Below are positions 1 to 10,684 of a DNA stretch of 64,000 nucleotides, piece by piece. The translations under genes and the position numbers were made by a program. Every line of letters begins with the position of its first letter. Position 1 is the stretch's first letter. The stretch comes from Pseudeuparius sepicola (lineage: Eukaryota > Arthropoda > Insecta > Coleoptera > Anthribidae), in contig OY987302.1 in NCBI GenBank assembly GCA_963920635.1, positions 40,489,500 to 40,553,499 of the forward strand, written 5' to 3'. The notes under the pieces were generated by a model. It searched no databases, was not told the DNA's origin, and saw nothing but the letters and a program-made list of their open reading frames with translations.

Positions 1-499
1 GAACATACTGGCAGGATTTAGTTGAAATAAAACTAATACTTTCCACCACCACTAAATACACGCGTTTTTACAAGAAAAACTTTTAGCTGCCAAACGTAAT
101 GACAGCGTCAGCCATTAAACTGTCCTGCATTGCTTGGGTCGGCCTTGAGCCCGTAGGGACGCCAATTTCATGGGGGGAACGGGGCTCAGAAATTTCAAAA
201 CGGGGCGACGTCTTCCTTGGAAAACCCGAGTGTGGCAATGCCCGCCTTTGATAACCCCTACTGGGACATCGCGCATTGCATTGACGATTTAGTTTTTTTT
301 ACAAATTCAAGAACTAACATTATTTCTTCTTGATTATTTTACTCCCTTCAGAATTTTGACAACCCGGCGCATCTGCACTTGGGTCTTAATAGTAAACAGA
401 TACCTGTTGATTTCTTAGAATCTTGGCCACGGTTTATTTATTGTATGCTTTATCTATAGATATTTGATCGGAGGAGGGAATTGTGTCCCCAATGCGGTT
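1..499. other. Non-coding flank without recognised gene
   Basis: I see no open frame with protein-like composition and no clear repeat boundary here. The stretch probably belongs to decayed dispersed repeats like those that follow. Confidence 0.4.
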
Positions 500-705
500 A
501 TCATGTCCTACTTTCCATGACAGCTGCCATTTCCGAGATATGACCCAAACTTCTGTTTTTTTTTTAAATGGAAACCATAGTTGGCCATGGTCTCAAAAAA
601 TCAGTCATTTTTAAAGCTATTCAGAAAAATAATGGAAATAACTATGGTTTCCATTTAAAAAACACAAATTTGTGTCATATCTCGAAAATGGCAGCTGTCT
701 CAATT
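500..705. repeat. MITE-like inverted repeat, copy A
   Basis: The left side reads TATCATGTCCTACTTTCCAT, then GCTGCCATTTCCGAGATATG and a segment ending AAATGGAAACCATAGTT. The right side carries the complement (AACTATGGTTTCCATTT, then CATATCTCGAAAATGGCAGC). A second, closely related copy lies at 2085-2285, so this is a dispersed family. No target duplication could be fixed. Confidence 0.7.
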
Positions 706-774
706 GCGCACACAATTTCCTCCGAGGGGGAAGTCACTAGCAAAAATTTGTACACTAAAAATACCCGATATACC

Positions 775-962
775 AAACACTTCCCGGCTTTTTTTTTAAA
801 TACCATCCAAACTTCCGCACTACCCACACTTCCTGGTATTTTTTTTAAATACCCTCCAATCTTCCACACTTCCCGGTATTTTTTTGAATTACCATCCAAA
901 CTTCCGCACTTCCCGGTATTTTTTTGAAATACCATTCGAACTTCCGCACTTCTTGGCATTTT
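775..962. repeat. Short tandem repeat with CTTCCCGGTATTTTTT core
   Basis: About four units of 45-60 bp repeat a core of ACTTCCCGGTATTTTTTT followed by AAATACCATCCAAACTTCC. Related fragments recur at about 1610-1720. The apparent reading frames through it are products of the repeat. Confidence 0.7.
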
Positions 963-969
963 ATTCAAG

Positions 970-1735
970 AAGCAAAAAATAAAAACAATATTGACTTTTT
1001 CTATGTGCTTCTCCGATAAAGGAAGGAGTGGAGGGGGAGGGTAAAGAAATAATTTACTTATTTACGAGGTAATTTTCGACTTACCTACCTACCTACCACA
1101 AATACATACCTAAGAAAAATGAGATGTCGTGGAAGGTTCTTCCAATTGACTAATTCTAATCAATTATTCACTAGAATTGTAAATTGTGCCTTTTGAATTT
1201 GGAATTCTGGATAGAAAAAATTGGTAAAAAGTTTAGGAAACTTAAAAATAAAATCTCTCAATTCAGTTCAATTTCTAAAATAAGGTAGGTATTAAGACAA
1301 AAACTCGGACAAAAACATCTTGCTGAACAAAGTATATTTATAATGCATAAGTATAGTATATAAATATATTAAGTAATAGACACCTACCTACACCAATTCG
1401 GGCAAATTAAATAGAAAATTTGGCTATCACGGAATTTTTCTGATTTATCAACTTTTTCGATAATTTATTGTACATACTACCACTACTACAGAGAATATAG
1501 ACACAGAATGCAGTAACCTCTATCCCCAGACATATAAAAAAATAACCAAAAATTCGCTGCATTTCCCTGATATACCATAAATTTACCCCAAGTACCATTA
1601 ACTTTAACTTCCACGCACTTCCACAAAATACCATGCACTTCCAACACTTCCGCGAACTTCAAAAAAATACCATGCACTTTCACGAACTTCCCGGCTATTG
1701 TACACTAAAATACCACAGTGACTTCCCCGTCGATT
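970..1735. other. AT-rich stretch without recognised gene
   Basis: No domain, tRNA or convincing frame is visible. Short runs such as TACCTACCTACCTACC (near 1085) and pieces of the preceding repeat (1600-1700) are the only structure seen. Confidence 0.4.
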
Positions 1736-1738
1736 TCC

Positions 1739-2068
1739 TCCAACTTTGGTATTTACACATTTTTATCTAAAATCAGAAACAATGAAGCTAGATGGATTAG
1801 AATAAATCGCCAAAATTTGTTTTTTCTTAATATCTAGTACCTAAGCCATGACTTTTTCAAAAATCCACAACACCAGTTAAATTGGGCACAGAAAACTGCA
1901 ATTTTTTAAATTTAACGTGGATTTTTGAAAAAAGTCATGGCTTACTAGATATTTAGAAAAATATGAAATGTTGGCGATTTATTCTAATCCATCTAGCTTT
2001 GTTGTTTCTGATTTTAGATAAAAAGTGTAAATACCTCGGTAAATACTTACCAAAGTTGGAGGAAATTG
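1739..2068. repeat. Inverted repeat pair, arms about 155 bp
   Basis: The segment starting TCCTCCAACTTTGGTATTTA and continuing through AAGCTAGATGGATTAGAATA and CATGACTTTTTCAAAAATCC reappears reverse-complemented at about 1912-2068. The spacer is under 30 bp. A third copy in direct orientation lies at 2300-2477, so the unit is a mobile or amplified repeat. Confidence 0.75.
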
Positions 2069-2084
2069 TGTGCCCAATATATGG

Positions 2085-2285
2085 TTATCATATGTCCTAC
2101 TTTCCATGAGAGCTGCCATTTTCGAGATATGACACAAACTTGTGTTCTTTTAAAATGGAAGCCATAGTTATTTCCGTTATTTTTCTGAATAACCATACCA
2201 AACTATGGTTTCCATTTAAAAAACACAAGTTTGTGTCATATCTTGAAAATAGCAGCTGTCACGGAAAGTAGAACATGATAACTGT
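2085..2285. repeat. MITE-like inverted repeat, copy B
   Basis: Same family as 500-705. The left arm includes GCTGCCATTTTCGAGATATG and the right arm CATATCTTGAAAATAGCAGC, around a centre with AACCATAGTT-type complementarity. It sits exactly between two copies of the 155-bp repeat (1912-2068 and 2300-2477), giving a nested palindrome. Confidence 0.7.
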
Positions 2286-2299
2286 ATTGGGCACACCAT

Positions 2300-2477
2300 T
2301 TGCTCCAACTTTGGTATTTACACTTTTCTTCTAAAATCAGAAACAACAAAGCTAGATGGATTAAAATAAATCGCCAAAATTTCGTTTTTTCGAAATATCT
2401 AGTAAGCCGTGACTTTTTCAAAAATCCACAAGGCTCGATAAATTGGGCCCACGAAACTGCAATTCTTTCCCCATTTA
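2300..2477. repeat. Third copy of the 155-bp repeat
   Basis: It starts TGCTCCAACTTTGGTATTTA and continues with AAGCTAGATGGATTAAAATA and GTGACTTTTTCAAAAATCCA, in the same orientation as the copy at 1739. It ends where the LINE fragment begins. Confidence 0.7.
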
Positions 2478-2559
2478 ACCTTCCTTCTATCTCAGCTAGT
2501 TTCCGAGATCCTATTTTGATCTTAAAAAAAACTCGCCCTGTATGTCCTTGATTCGTATG

Positions 2560-4150
2560 CCATTGATCCGTATCTGTATCTCATTGATCCGATTTTTGTT
2601 TCTAACAATCTAAATATTATTAAAGCTGGTACTTTGTGTTCTGCAGGCATATCTGACCACAGGGCTGTATTTTGTGAACTTAATATCGAGAAATTTAGGA
2701 TATTCTCTAAAAGAATTTTGCATCGTTCATTTAAAAAATTCAATTTAGGTGACTTTCACAGAGATTTATACTCTAAGCCATGGATGGATATTGTGTATGA
2801 AGGTGATATAGATAAAAAAATTGAAATTCTTAATAAATTTCTTCACGAATTATTTGACACTCATGCTCCTATGAAAGAGATAAAAGTAGGTAACAAAACC
2901 TAATGCACCTTGGTTAACAATTGATATAAATAGACGTATGAAGGAACGTGACAGGACCTACCAGAGATTCAGATGTACTAAATTAAACACAGATTGGCTT
3001 AACTATAAGAGAGAGCGTAAAATTATGTATTGTCACTAGTGAGACGAGAAAAAAATAAATACATTCAATCAGTTTATGCGGAGAACAACCCCCGGAAGTT
3101 GTGGTCTACTTTTTCCGATATGAACATTCGTACAAAGAAAAACGTCAGTATTCCAGATAACCTGGCATGTCCTGACGATATTAACGACCTTTTTGGGGAA
3201 CTTTTACAAAAAACGTCAAATTGCAGTGAAAAAGTTAGATATTACAGTAGTTGTAAGTACAATGACGATTTGAATTTCACATTTAGAATGACAACAACGG
3301 GTGAGGTAGAAAAAATTTTGCATAATATACTAATGCCTGTGGTGTGGACAATATCTCAGCTACAATGTTAAAGTATTGCATTCCTTTCTTGACTGTATAT
3401 ATTGTAAATATTATTAACTCTTGCATTGAGAGAAGTTATTTTCTGGATATCTGGAATGCATCTTAGGTAAGCCTCTACCCAAAACAAATTCTCCTGTTAG
3501 TTTTAATGATCTGCGGATAATAAGTATATTACCAACGCTCTCAAAAGTATTAGAAAAGGTATTGTATGCTCAAATTTATGATTTTTTCACCCAGAACCAC
3601 ATAATACCAGACTTACAGTGTGGATTCCGCAAAAACTTTAGTACAACTGTAGCGTTAACTAACATAATCGATGATATCATTGGTGCTCGTGACAATGGGG
3701 AGAGCTGCATGCTCATTTTACTTGATTTTTCTAAGGCGTTTGATACCATAAATTATGACTTGATGTGTACAAAACTGAACCATTACGGGATTATGAACGA
3801 GGCGCATACTTTGATTCGCTCTTACCTCACCAACCGCACTCAGAGAATATCTGTCAACAACTTAAGCTCGAACAATATAAAAGTGGTCTCTGGTATCCCT
3901 CAAGGGTCGATTTTGGGTCCTCTATTATTCTTAATTTATACTGCTGATATATTAAAATCATTTAAATTTTGCAAATGCCAAGCTTACGCTGATGATTATT
4001 TTTCAACTTTAAGTCTGAGAACTATGGCCAGGCTGCATTAAAAGTTAATGCTGATCTTAACATTCTTAGTGATCTTGCTGCCAGTCATAATCTTAAATTA
4101 AATCCTGAGAAGTCCTGCGTCATTATATTCAGTAATAGAAATTGTAGTGG
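2560..4150 (+). pseudogene. Non-LTR retrotransposon (Jockey-like) pol fragment, broken
   Basis: Different frames give consecutive parts of a LINE pol protein. First is the end of an APE-type endonuclease with the SAGISDHRAVF motif (about 2640). Next comes a linker with VRREKNKYIQSVY (3040). Then a reverse transcriptase follows with motif A LLDFSKAFDTIN (3715), motif B SGIPQGSILGPLLF (3890) and the YADD catalytic box (3985). The frame changes at about 2900, 3020, 3370-3560 and 4015, with stops between, so this copy cannot make an enzyme. The family copies its RNA into DNA at a nicked target. The N-terminal endonuclease, the 5' end and the poly(A) tail are missing. Assignment to the Jockey group rests on motif style only. 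Confidence 0.85.
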
Positions 4151-4159
4151 ATCCCTATG

Positions 4160-5315
4160 GGAACTCTTAGAAATTAAAATTAATGATACCATCACAGAAA
4201 ATATGCTACGAACAGAAGGACACTTACATGTATTAAATTCAAGACCCAAAAGGACTCCGAATGTTCTGAAACCGAGTCCACCTATAGTAACCTGCATAAT
4301 CATAGCACTTCGGTGGAACGTTACGCTTTTGCCTCACAGATGTCGCACGACTCGTAGCCGCTAGCCTATGCCGGCGTTGTCGGATACTAGCAAGTTTCCC
4401 TAAATTTGGACGAAAGTAATCAAATGCATGGAATACGGCGATTTTGAGTCCCAGAGCGACGACATCGGCGATCAGTGTTTAGATTCGAAATTCGTTGTTC
4501 GTTTATTCTCATCTGCATGCTAAGTATAATCACAGAAAATCTACTAGGAATATATTTAAATATATACCGGGTAAACTTATTTAAATTGAATCTGTGATTC
4601 TCGTGATAGACGGACGATGGCTAGGTATCTAATCGTGTTGAGTGAAAAAATAGTTTCTACATGCAACGTTATTCCCAGTTTTATCTCTATGTACCGTGCG
4701 TTCCACCGAAAATTGCATCTTTCCTCTTTTTTGAGATTGAAAAAATATTTCTATTAAAACTCGTGCATACCGAATTGTATTTTTTACGGTGATACCAAAT
4801 TTTATACAGGGTGTTTCACAAAACCATGACATACAAAATTCATTGTTTTTAATTAAAACACCCTATAGGTATATTTTTGAAACTTGCTCCTCACGACGAT
4901 TAAAATGATGTAAAACTTTGTATTATTATCTTTTCAGTTTGTGAAATATTCCGTTTTCAAATTTTACGCTAAATTTATAGAGGTAACTTGAATTTGCGAA
5001 TCTCACGAAATAGAGATAAGCCTATGGCCTATTGAGAAAAATTGGCCAATAAAGCATATAATGTTCAAAGTAATGTTCAAAGGGGACCATTATACAGAGA
5101 GCACGCGAAGGTTGGAACAAATTCAATAAAATCTCTATGGGGTGAGGAAAAAAATTGCTCGGACACGTCAACCAATGCCCAAATTTTGACATAAATACAC
5201 TTATATTTACTATGACATCACATGGCTCTAGAAGCAGGTGCTGCCCCCTACGCAATAAGTAAGCCTCATTTTGGCCTATTTATTAAATTGTTGTACATGG
5301 GAGTTAAAAGAAATC
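4160..5315. other. Intergenic stretch without recognised gene
   Basis: This region may include decayed LINE 3' sequence up to about 4300. ACAGGGTGTTTCACAAAA (near 4806) resembles ends common in insect dispersed repeats. No coding evidence was found. Confidence 0.4.
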
Positions 5316-5319
5316 CAGG

Positions 5320-6410
5320 GTTTTAAAACCAGAGGCGTTCGTCCCGTGACAGGCGTCAGCGTCGGTGGGAAAAGTTCTAAAATTACCGGATGGATCCTAA
5401 TCAGGGAAATTTTTGTGGGTGGTAGAGGACCCTAAGAGGATTAAAGACGAGTGGCGTTCGTCCGGTGGCAAACGTCAGTGGTGGCGGGAAAAATTCTAAA
5501 ATTACAAGATGGACCTTGATCAGAAAATTTTTTTATTAGGGGGTAGAAGGACCCAAGATTATTAAATACCAGTGGCGTTCGTCCGGTGATAAACGACAGT
5601 GGCAGCGGGAAAAATTCTAAAATTACAGGAAACATTTTACTAGGTGGTGGAGGGCCCCAAGAGAATTAAATACCTGTGGCGTTCGTCCGGTGACAAACGT
5701 CAGTGACGGCGGGAAGAATTGTAAAATTACAGGATAAATCTTAATGACGCAAATCTTGTACAAAGTGGTAGAAGAGGGATCCAAGAGACTTAGTGACCAG
5801 TGGCGTTCGTTCACTGACAAACGTCAGTGGCAGCGGGAAAAAAATTTTGAATTACAGGATAGATTTTGATGAGGCAAATATTTTATTAGGTGGTAGAGGG
5901 ACCCAAGAGAATTAAATACCAGTGGCGTACGTCCGGTGACAAACGTCAGTGACGGCGGGAAAAATTGTAAAATTACAGGATAGATCTTAATGACGCAAAT
6001 ATTTTACTAGGTGGTAGAAGAGGGGCCCAAGACAATTAGAGACCAGTGGCGTTCGTGTTGTGATAAACGTTAGTGGTGGCGGAAAAAGTTCTAAAATTAC
6101 AGGACGGATCCTAATCAGGGATTTTTTGGTAGGTGGTGGAGGGAACCAAGAGGAATTAAAACCAGTGACGTTTGTGCGGCGACAAACGTCAGTTGCAGCC
6201 GGACAAATTCTAAAATTACAGGATAGATCTTGATGAGGCAAATGTTTTACTAAGAGATAGAGGGACTCAAGAGAATTAAATACCAGTGGCGTTCGTCTGG
6301 TGACAAACTTCAGTGATGGCGGGAAAAATTGTAGAATATTACAGCATAGAACTTAATGACGCAAATATTTTACTAGGTGGTAGAAGAGGGACCCAAGAGA
6401 ATTGGAAGTT
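5320..6410. repeat. Minisatellite, 9-10 units of about 117-122 bp
   Basis: Each unit has the core CCAGTGGCGTTCGTCCGGTG followed by ACAAACGTCAGTG, GGCGGGAAAAATT, AAAATTACAGGAT and TAGGTGGTAGA. Cores lie near 5330, 5450, 5570, 5670, 5795, 5915, 6035, 6157 and 6280. Units differ by point changes and small indels, as expected for an old local array. Confidence 0.9.
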
Positions 6411-6414
6411 CGTC

Positions 6415-7025
6415 GGGGCTAAAATTGACGCATTATTTAATAAAAACGAGAGTGAAAGTTTTCATGTCAACTAATATGTTTTAGTGAATATTATAATAAA
6501 ATTATTTTCATGAAAATCTGTGATTACTACCATCTTTATTACGTACAAGGCAGCAATCTTTGACCAATCCAAAAGTATATGGGTAGTCCGTTTGAAAAGC
6601 CTGTGCGACAATTTATGTTTTTTGTTTTCGTTGCTCAGCATCGGGCAAGAGGAGCCATTTTTTGCCCTGTCATCAGGAATGAAGTAGTTTTATTAGCCAA
6701 CACTTGATTAATGCCTGGTTTATAAATCACAAATTAATTTAGCTTTGACGTTACATTTAAGAAATGATAAAGGTATTGCTTGAATTGAAATAATGAAGCA
6801 TTTTAATTGGTTGTTCCATAAGTATTAAATTAAAACTAAATTAATTTGATATACATCACTTAGGCTTAAGTAATAAATAAACGCGAAAAAACTCCATTTG
6901 TGACAGGCTTGATGACTATTCTCATTTCAGATGAACCTATTCTACTATCGATTTTTTGCTGCTGTTTAAATCATGACAATAAAATTAGTTTATTATTTTT
7001 TATTTTGTGCTTTTAGTAGCTATTT
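6415..7025. other. AT-rich stretch without recognised gene
   Basis: I see no open frame of note, RNA gene or clear repeat between the two minisatellites. Confidence 0.4.
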
Positions 7026-7029
7026 GATT

Positions 7030-7735
7030 CCCACATCGGGAGGGTGGTAAAGAAATTTGGTCCGCCATCTTGGGGGCATCCTCTATATTGGAGTTAGTGT
7101 TAAGTCAGTTACCTTATTATTTTGTACTTGTCAAACCCTTTCATCTGAGACCAATGTCAAGTAGGTTGCGCAGAAATAGGTAATCCGCCATCGGCGCCAT
7201 CTTCGGGAGGCCGCTATATTGAATTTAGTGTGATGTCACTAACATTATCGTTTTCTACTCTTCAAGCCCTTTCATTTGATACCCATAATAAGGAGGTTGA
7301 AACGAAAATCCGCCATCTTGGAGCGGCGGCCATATTGAATTTAGTGTAATGTCACCAACTTTTTCGTTTTCTACTCTTCAAGCCCTTTCATTTGATACCC
7401 ATATTAAGGGGGGTTAAAATAAAAAATATAGGCCGCCATCTTGGAGCGGCGGCCATACTGAATTTAGTGTGAAGTCACTAGCTTTATCGTTTTCTACTCT
7501 TCAAGCCCTTTCATTTGATACCCATATTAAGGGGGTTGACAAGAAAATGTAATCCGCCATCTTGGAGCGGCGGCCATATTGAATTCAGTGTGATGTCACT
7601 AACTTTATCGTTTTCTACTCTTCAAGCCCTTTCATTTGATACCCATATTAAGAGGGTAGGCAAAAAATACATCATCCGCCACCTTGTGGCGATGGCCATT
7701 TTGAAAGTATTACAACATTGAGTATTGCATATTGT
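7030..7735. repeat. Minisatellite, 5-6 units of about 120 bp
   Basis: Units carry CCGCCATCTTGGAGCGGCGG, CATATTGAATTTAGTGTG, ATGTCACTAACTTTATCG and CTCTTCAAGCCCTTTCATTT. The first unit is the most diverged and the middle ones are most alike. The 68-codon frame inside it has no protein features. Confidence 0.9.
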
Positions 7736-7777
7736 CACCAGAACTAAAGGTGTATGCAAAATTACAGCTCAATCATA

Positions 7778-8070
7778 CGGAAGCGTAGAAGGGCCAAGTA
7801 GTAATTTTTTTTTAAATTCAGTCCAAATTTTGAGATTTTTCTCTGATTTTTCTTTAAATTTTAAAATTCAGAGAAAAAAACTATGAATTTTAAAATTCGG
7901 AGAAAAAAACTATGAATTTTAAAATTCGGAGAAAAAAGTCAAAATTTTGAGAAAAATGTCAAAATTTTGAGAATAAAATCAAAATTTTGAGAAAAGTCTG
8001 AATTTTAAAAGTTGGAGAAAAAGTCTGAATTTAAAAAAAAAATACTATGTGGCCCTTCTACGCTTCGGTA
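7778..8070. repeat. MITE-like element with about 30-bp terminal inverted repeats
   Basis: The left end GGAAGCGTAGAAGGGCCAAG (7779) is matched by TGGCCCTTCTACGCTTCGGT (8050-8069) in inverse. The interior is a simple A-rich repeat of the unit AAAATTCGGAGAAAAAAACT. No target duplication was confirmed. Confidence 0.65.
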
Positions 8071-8228
8071 CAATCGGGTGTCAAGAAGTGGTTCTAATTC
8101 AGCTTGCAAGATTCGACCCACACATATACAAAAATTTGCCTGTATCAGTGACTATAGAAAGAATAATCACTGCCCGTATGCAGACTCCACTAAAAATTAA
8201 AAAAAAATAACACCGACTTCACAAATTT

Positions 8229-8426
8229 GCCGTATGCACATTTCAACTAAAATTTTGGAAATATTTTTCTCTTTCTAAATCTTCGGATTCGGTGACAGTC
8301 AAGGCAAGGAATTTAAATCTATTTAAAAATGAATATATCATATCCTACATACATCATAAGTTACTGTCACCGACTCCAAAGATAGAAAAATATTTCCAAA
8401 ATTTTAGTTGAAATGTGCATACGGTT
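8229..8426. repeat. MITE-like element with about 60-bp terminal inverted repeats
   Basis: CCGTATGCACATTTCAACTA then AAATTTTGGAAATATTTTTC at the left is mirrored by GAAAAATATTTCCAAAATTT then GTTGAAATGTGCATACGG at the right. There is no coding potential. Confidence 0.75.
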
Positions 8427-8464
8427 TTAATTTTTTTTGTATTTTTTGTATTTCTTATTTTTTA

Positions 8465-10318
8465 GTGAATTACAATTTCATCCCCTATTTTTCCACCCTT
8501 GGGGGTAGAATTTTTTCTTCAAATTTAAATGGGGCCACCTCTAAGGTACTCCCTTTCTAGTAAAAAAATAATCATCGAAATCGGTTCAATATGAAACTTT
8601 ATCCTCTATTTGTCCACCCTTAGTGGCAGAATTTTTTCTTCAAATTTAAATGGGGCCACCTCTAAGGTACTCCCTTTCTAATAAGAAAAGAATCATCGAA
8701 ATCGGTTCAATATGAAACTTCATCCCCTATTTGTCCACCCTTAAGGGTGGAATTTTTTCTTCAAATTTAAATGGGCCCACCTCTAAGGTACTCCTTTTCT
8801 AATAAAAAAAGAATCATCGAAATCGGTTCAATATGAAATTTTATCCACTATTTGTCCACCCTTAGGGGTGGAATTTTTTCCTCAAATTTAAATGGGCCCA
8901 CCTCTAAGGTACTCCCTTTCTAATAAAAAAAGAATCATCGAAATCGGTTCAATATGAAATTTCATCCCCTATTTGTCCACCCTTAGGGGTGGAATTTTTT
9001 TTTCAAATTTAAATGGGTCCACCTCTAAGGTACTCCCTTTCTAATAAAAAGAATCATCGAATTCAGTTCAATATGAAATTTCATCCCCTATTTGTCCACC
9101 CTTAGGGGGTGGAATTTTTTCTTCAAATTTAAATGGGGCCACCTCTAAGGTACTCCCTTTCTAATAAAAAAAGAATCATCGAAATCGGTTCAATATGAAA
9201 TTTCATCCCCTATTTGTACACCCTTAGGGGTGGAATTTTTTCTTCAAATTTAAATGGGACCATTCTGTAGGTATACCCTTTCAAAGAAAAAAAGAATTGT
9301 CCAAATCGGTGTATAAATGACGGAGTTCTGAGGTAACAAACATAAAAAAAATACAACCGAATTGATAACCTCCTCCTTTTTTGAAGTCGGTTAAAAAAAT
9401 GAAACAATCCTACTTCCACACACACAATTACACAATTTTCTGCGTCGACGGGTGACGAATGCCGACCCTTAGGGGTGGAATTTTTTTCTTCAAATTTAAA
9501 TGGGGCCATCTCTAAGGTACTCCCTTTCTAATAAAAAAAATAATCATCGAAATCGGTTCAATATGAAACTTCATCCCCTATTTGTCCACCCTTAAGGGTG
9601 GAATTTTTTCTTCAAATTTAAATGGGCCCACCTCTAAGGTACTCCTTTTCTAATAAAAAAAGAATCATCGAAATCGGTTCAATATGAAATTTTATCCACT
9701 ATTTGTCCACCCTTAGGGGTGGAATTTTTTCCTCAAATTTAAATGGGCCCACCTCTAAGGTACTCCCTTTCTAATAAAAAAAGAATCATCGAAATCGGTT
9801 CAATATGAAATTTCATCCCCTATTTGTCCACCCTTAGGGGTGGAATTTTTTTTTCAAATTTAAATGGGTCCACCTCTAAGGTACTCCCTTTCTAATAAAA
9901 AGAATCATCGAATTCAGTTCAATATGAAATTTCATCCCCTATTTGTCCACCCTTAGGGGGTGGAATTTTTTCTTCAAATTTAAATGGGGCCACCTCTAAG
10001 GTACTCCCTTTCTAATAAAAAAAGAATCATCGAAATCGGTTCAATATGAAATTTCATCCCCTATTTGTACACCCTTAGGGGTGGAATTTTTTCTTCAAAT
10101 TTAAATGGGACCATTCTGTAGGTATACCCTTTCAAAGAAAAAAAGAATTGTCCAAATCGGTGTATAAATGACGGAGTTCTGAGGTAACAAACATAAAAAA
10201 AATACAACCGAATTGATAACCTCCTCCTTTTTTGAAGTCGGTTAAAAAAATGAAACAATCCTACTTCCACACACACAATTACACAATTTTCTGCGTCGAC
10301 GGGTGACGAATGCCGACC
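8465..10318. repeat. Higher-order satellite: about 119-bp units plus an 851-bp direct duplication
   Basis: Units read TTCATCCCCTATTTGTCCAC, CCTTAGGGGTGGAATTTTTT, CAAATTTAAATGGGGCCACC and TCTAAGGTACTCCCTTTCTA. The block from about 8616 to 9467, with its unique tail ending GACGGGTGACGAATGCCGAC, is repeated at 9468-10318 with an offset of 851 bp and very few differences. The tail includes AACCGACTTCAAAAAAGGAG on the minus strand, which resembles a widely dispersed insect repeat. Confidence 0.9.
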
Positions 10319-10329
10319 CGCGTTACTCG

Positions 10330-10684
10330 ATAACCATATCTCCATATTCCGTAATATGAATTCCCTGGCAAAAATCCTAGCCTAGCCACCACCCGGCTTT
10401 TGGCTACCACATAACACATGTTATGTGTTGGCTACAAGTCAGAGATAGAGCGGCTCGACGGCGCCCGGTTTGGCAACGTCGCTAGCGCAATGCTAGCGCG
10501 AACTCGCCAGCTTGGAAGAGGGAATCAGCGTGATTTTAAAATAATAGATATTCTGAATCAGCGCGCCATCTATTAACGATAAGCGAAACAATATGCGTAG
10601 AAATAGAGCAATTTTACCAGCTCCATTCCGAATGACCTTCTGTTCGTAGTATATTTTCTGTGATACCATCTTGCCTAAGGTAGG
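10330..10684. other. Stretch without recognised gene
   Basis: A short palindrome AACACATGTTATGTGTT (about 10,417) and GCTAGCGCAATGCTAGCGC (about 10,483) are visible. No coding sequence is supported. Confidence 0.4.

Noticed and set aside
568..968. Frames of 97-119 codons on both strands
   Set aside because: They translate a MITE and a short tandem repeat; composition is repetitive and both strands are open.
4190..4215. Short match between 4185-4215 and the complement of about 10,630-10,665
   Set aside because: Only about 35 bp are shared, around CAGAAAATATACTACGAACA; not enough to define a repeat family or its borders.
8465..10318. Regular repeat array as CRISPR
   Set aside because: The 119-bp units have no short repeat/unique spacer pattern and the DNA is eukaryotic.
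9210..10345. Two nearly identical minus-strand frames (99 and 94 codons)
   Set aside because: They are the same satellite tail read twice because of the 851-bp duplication; no protein features.
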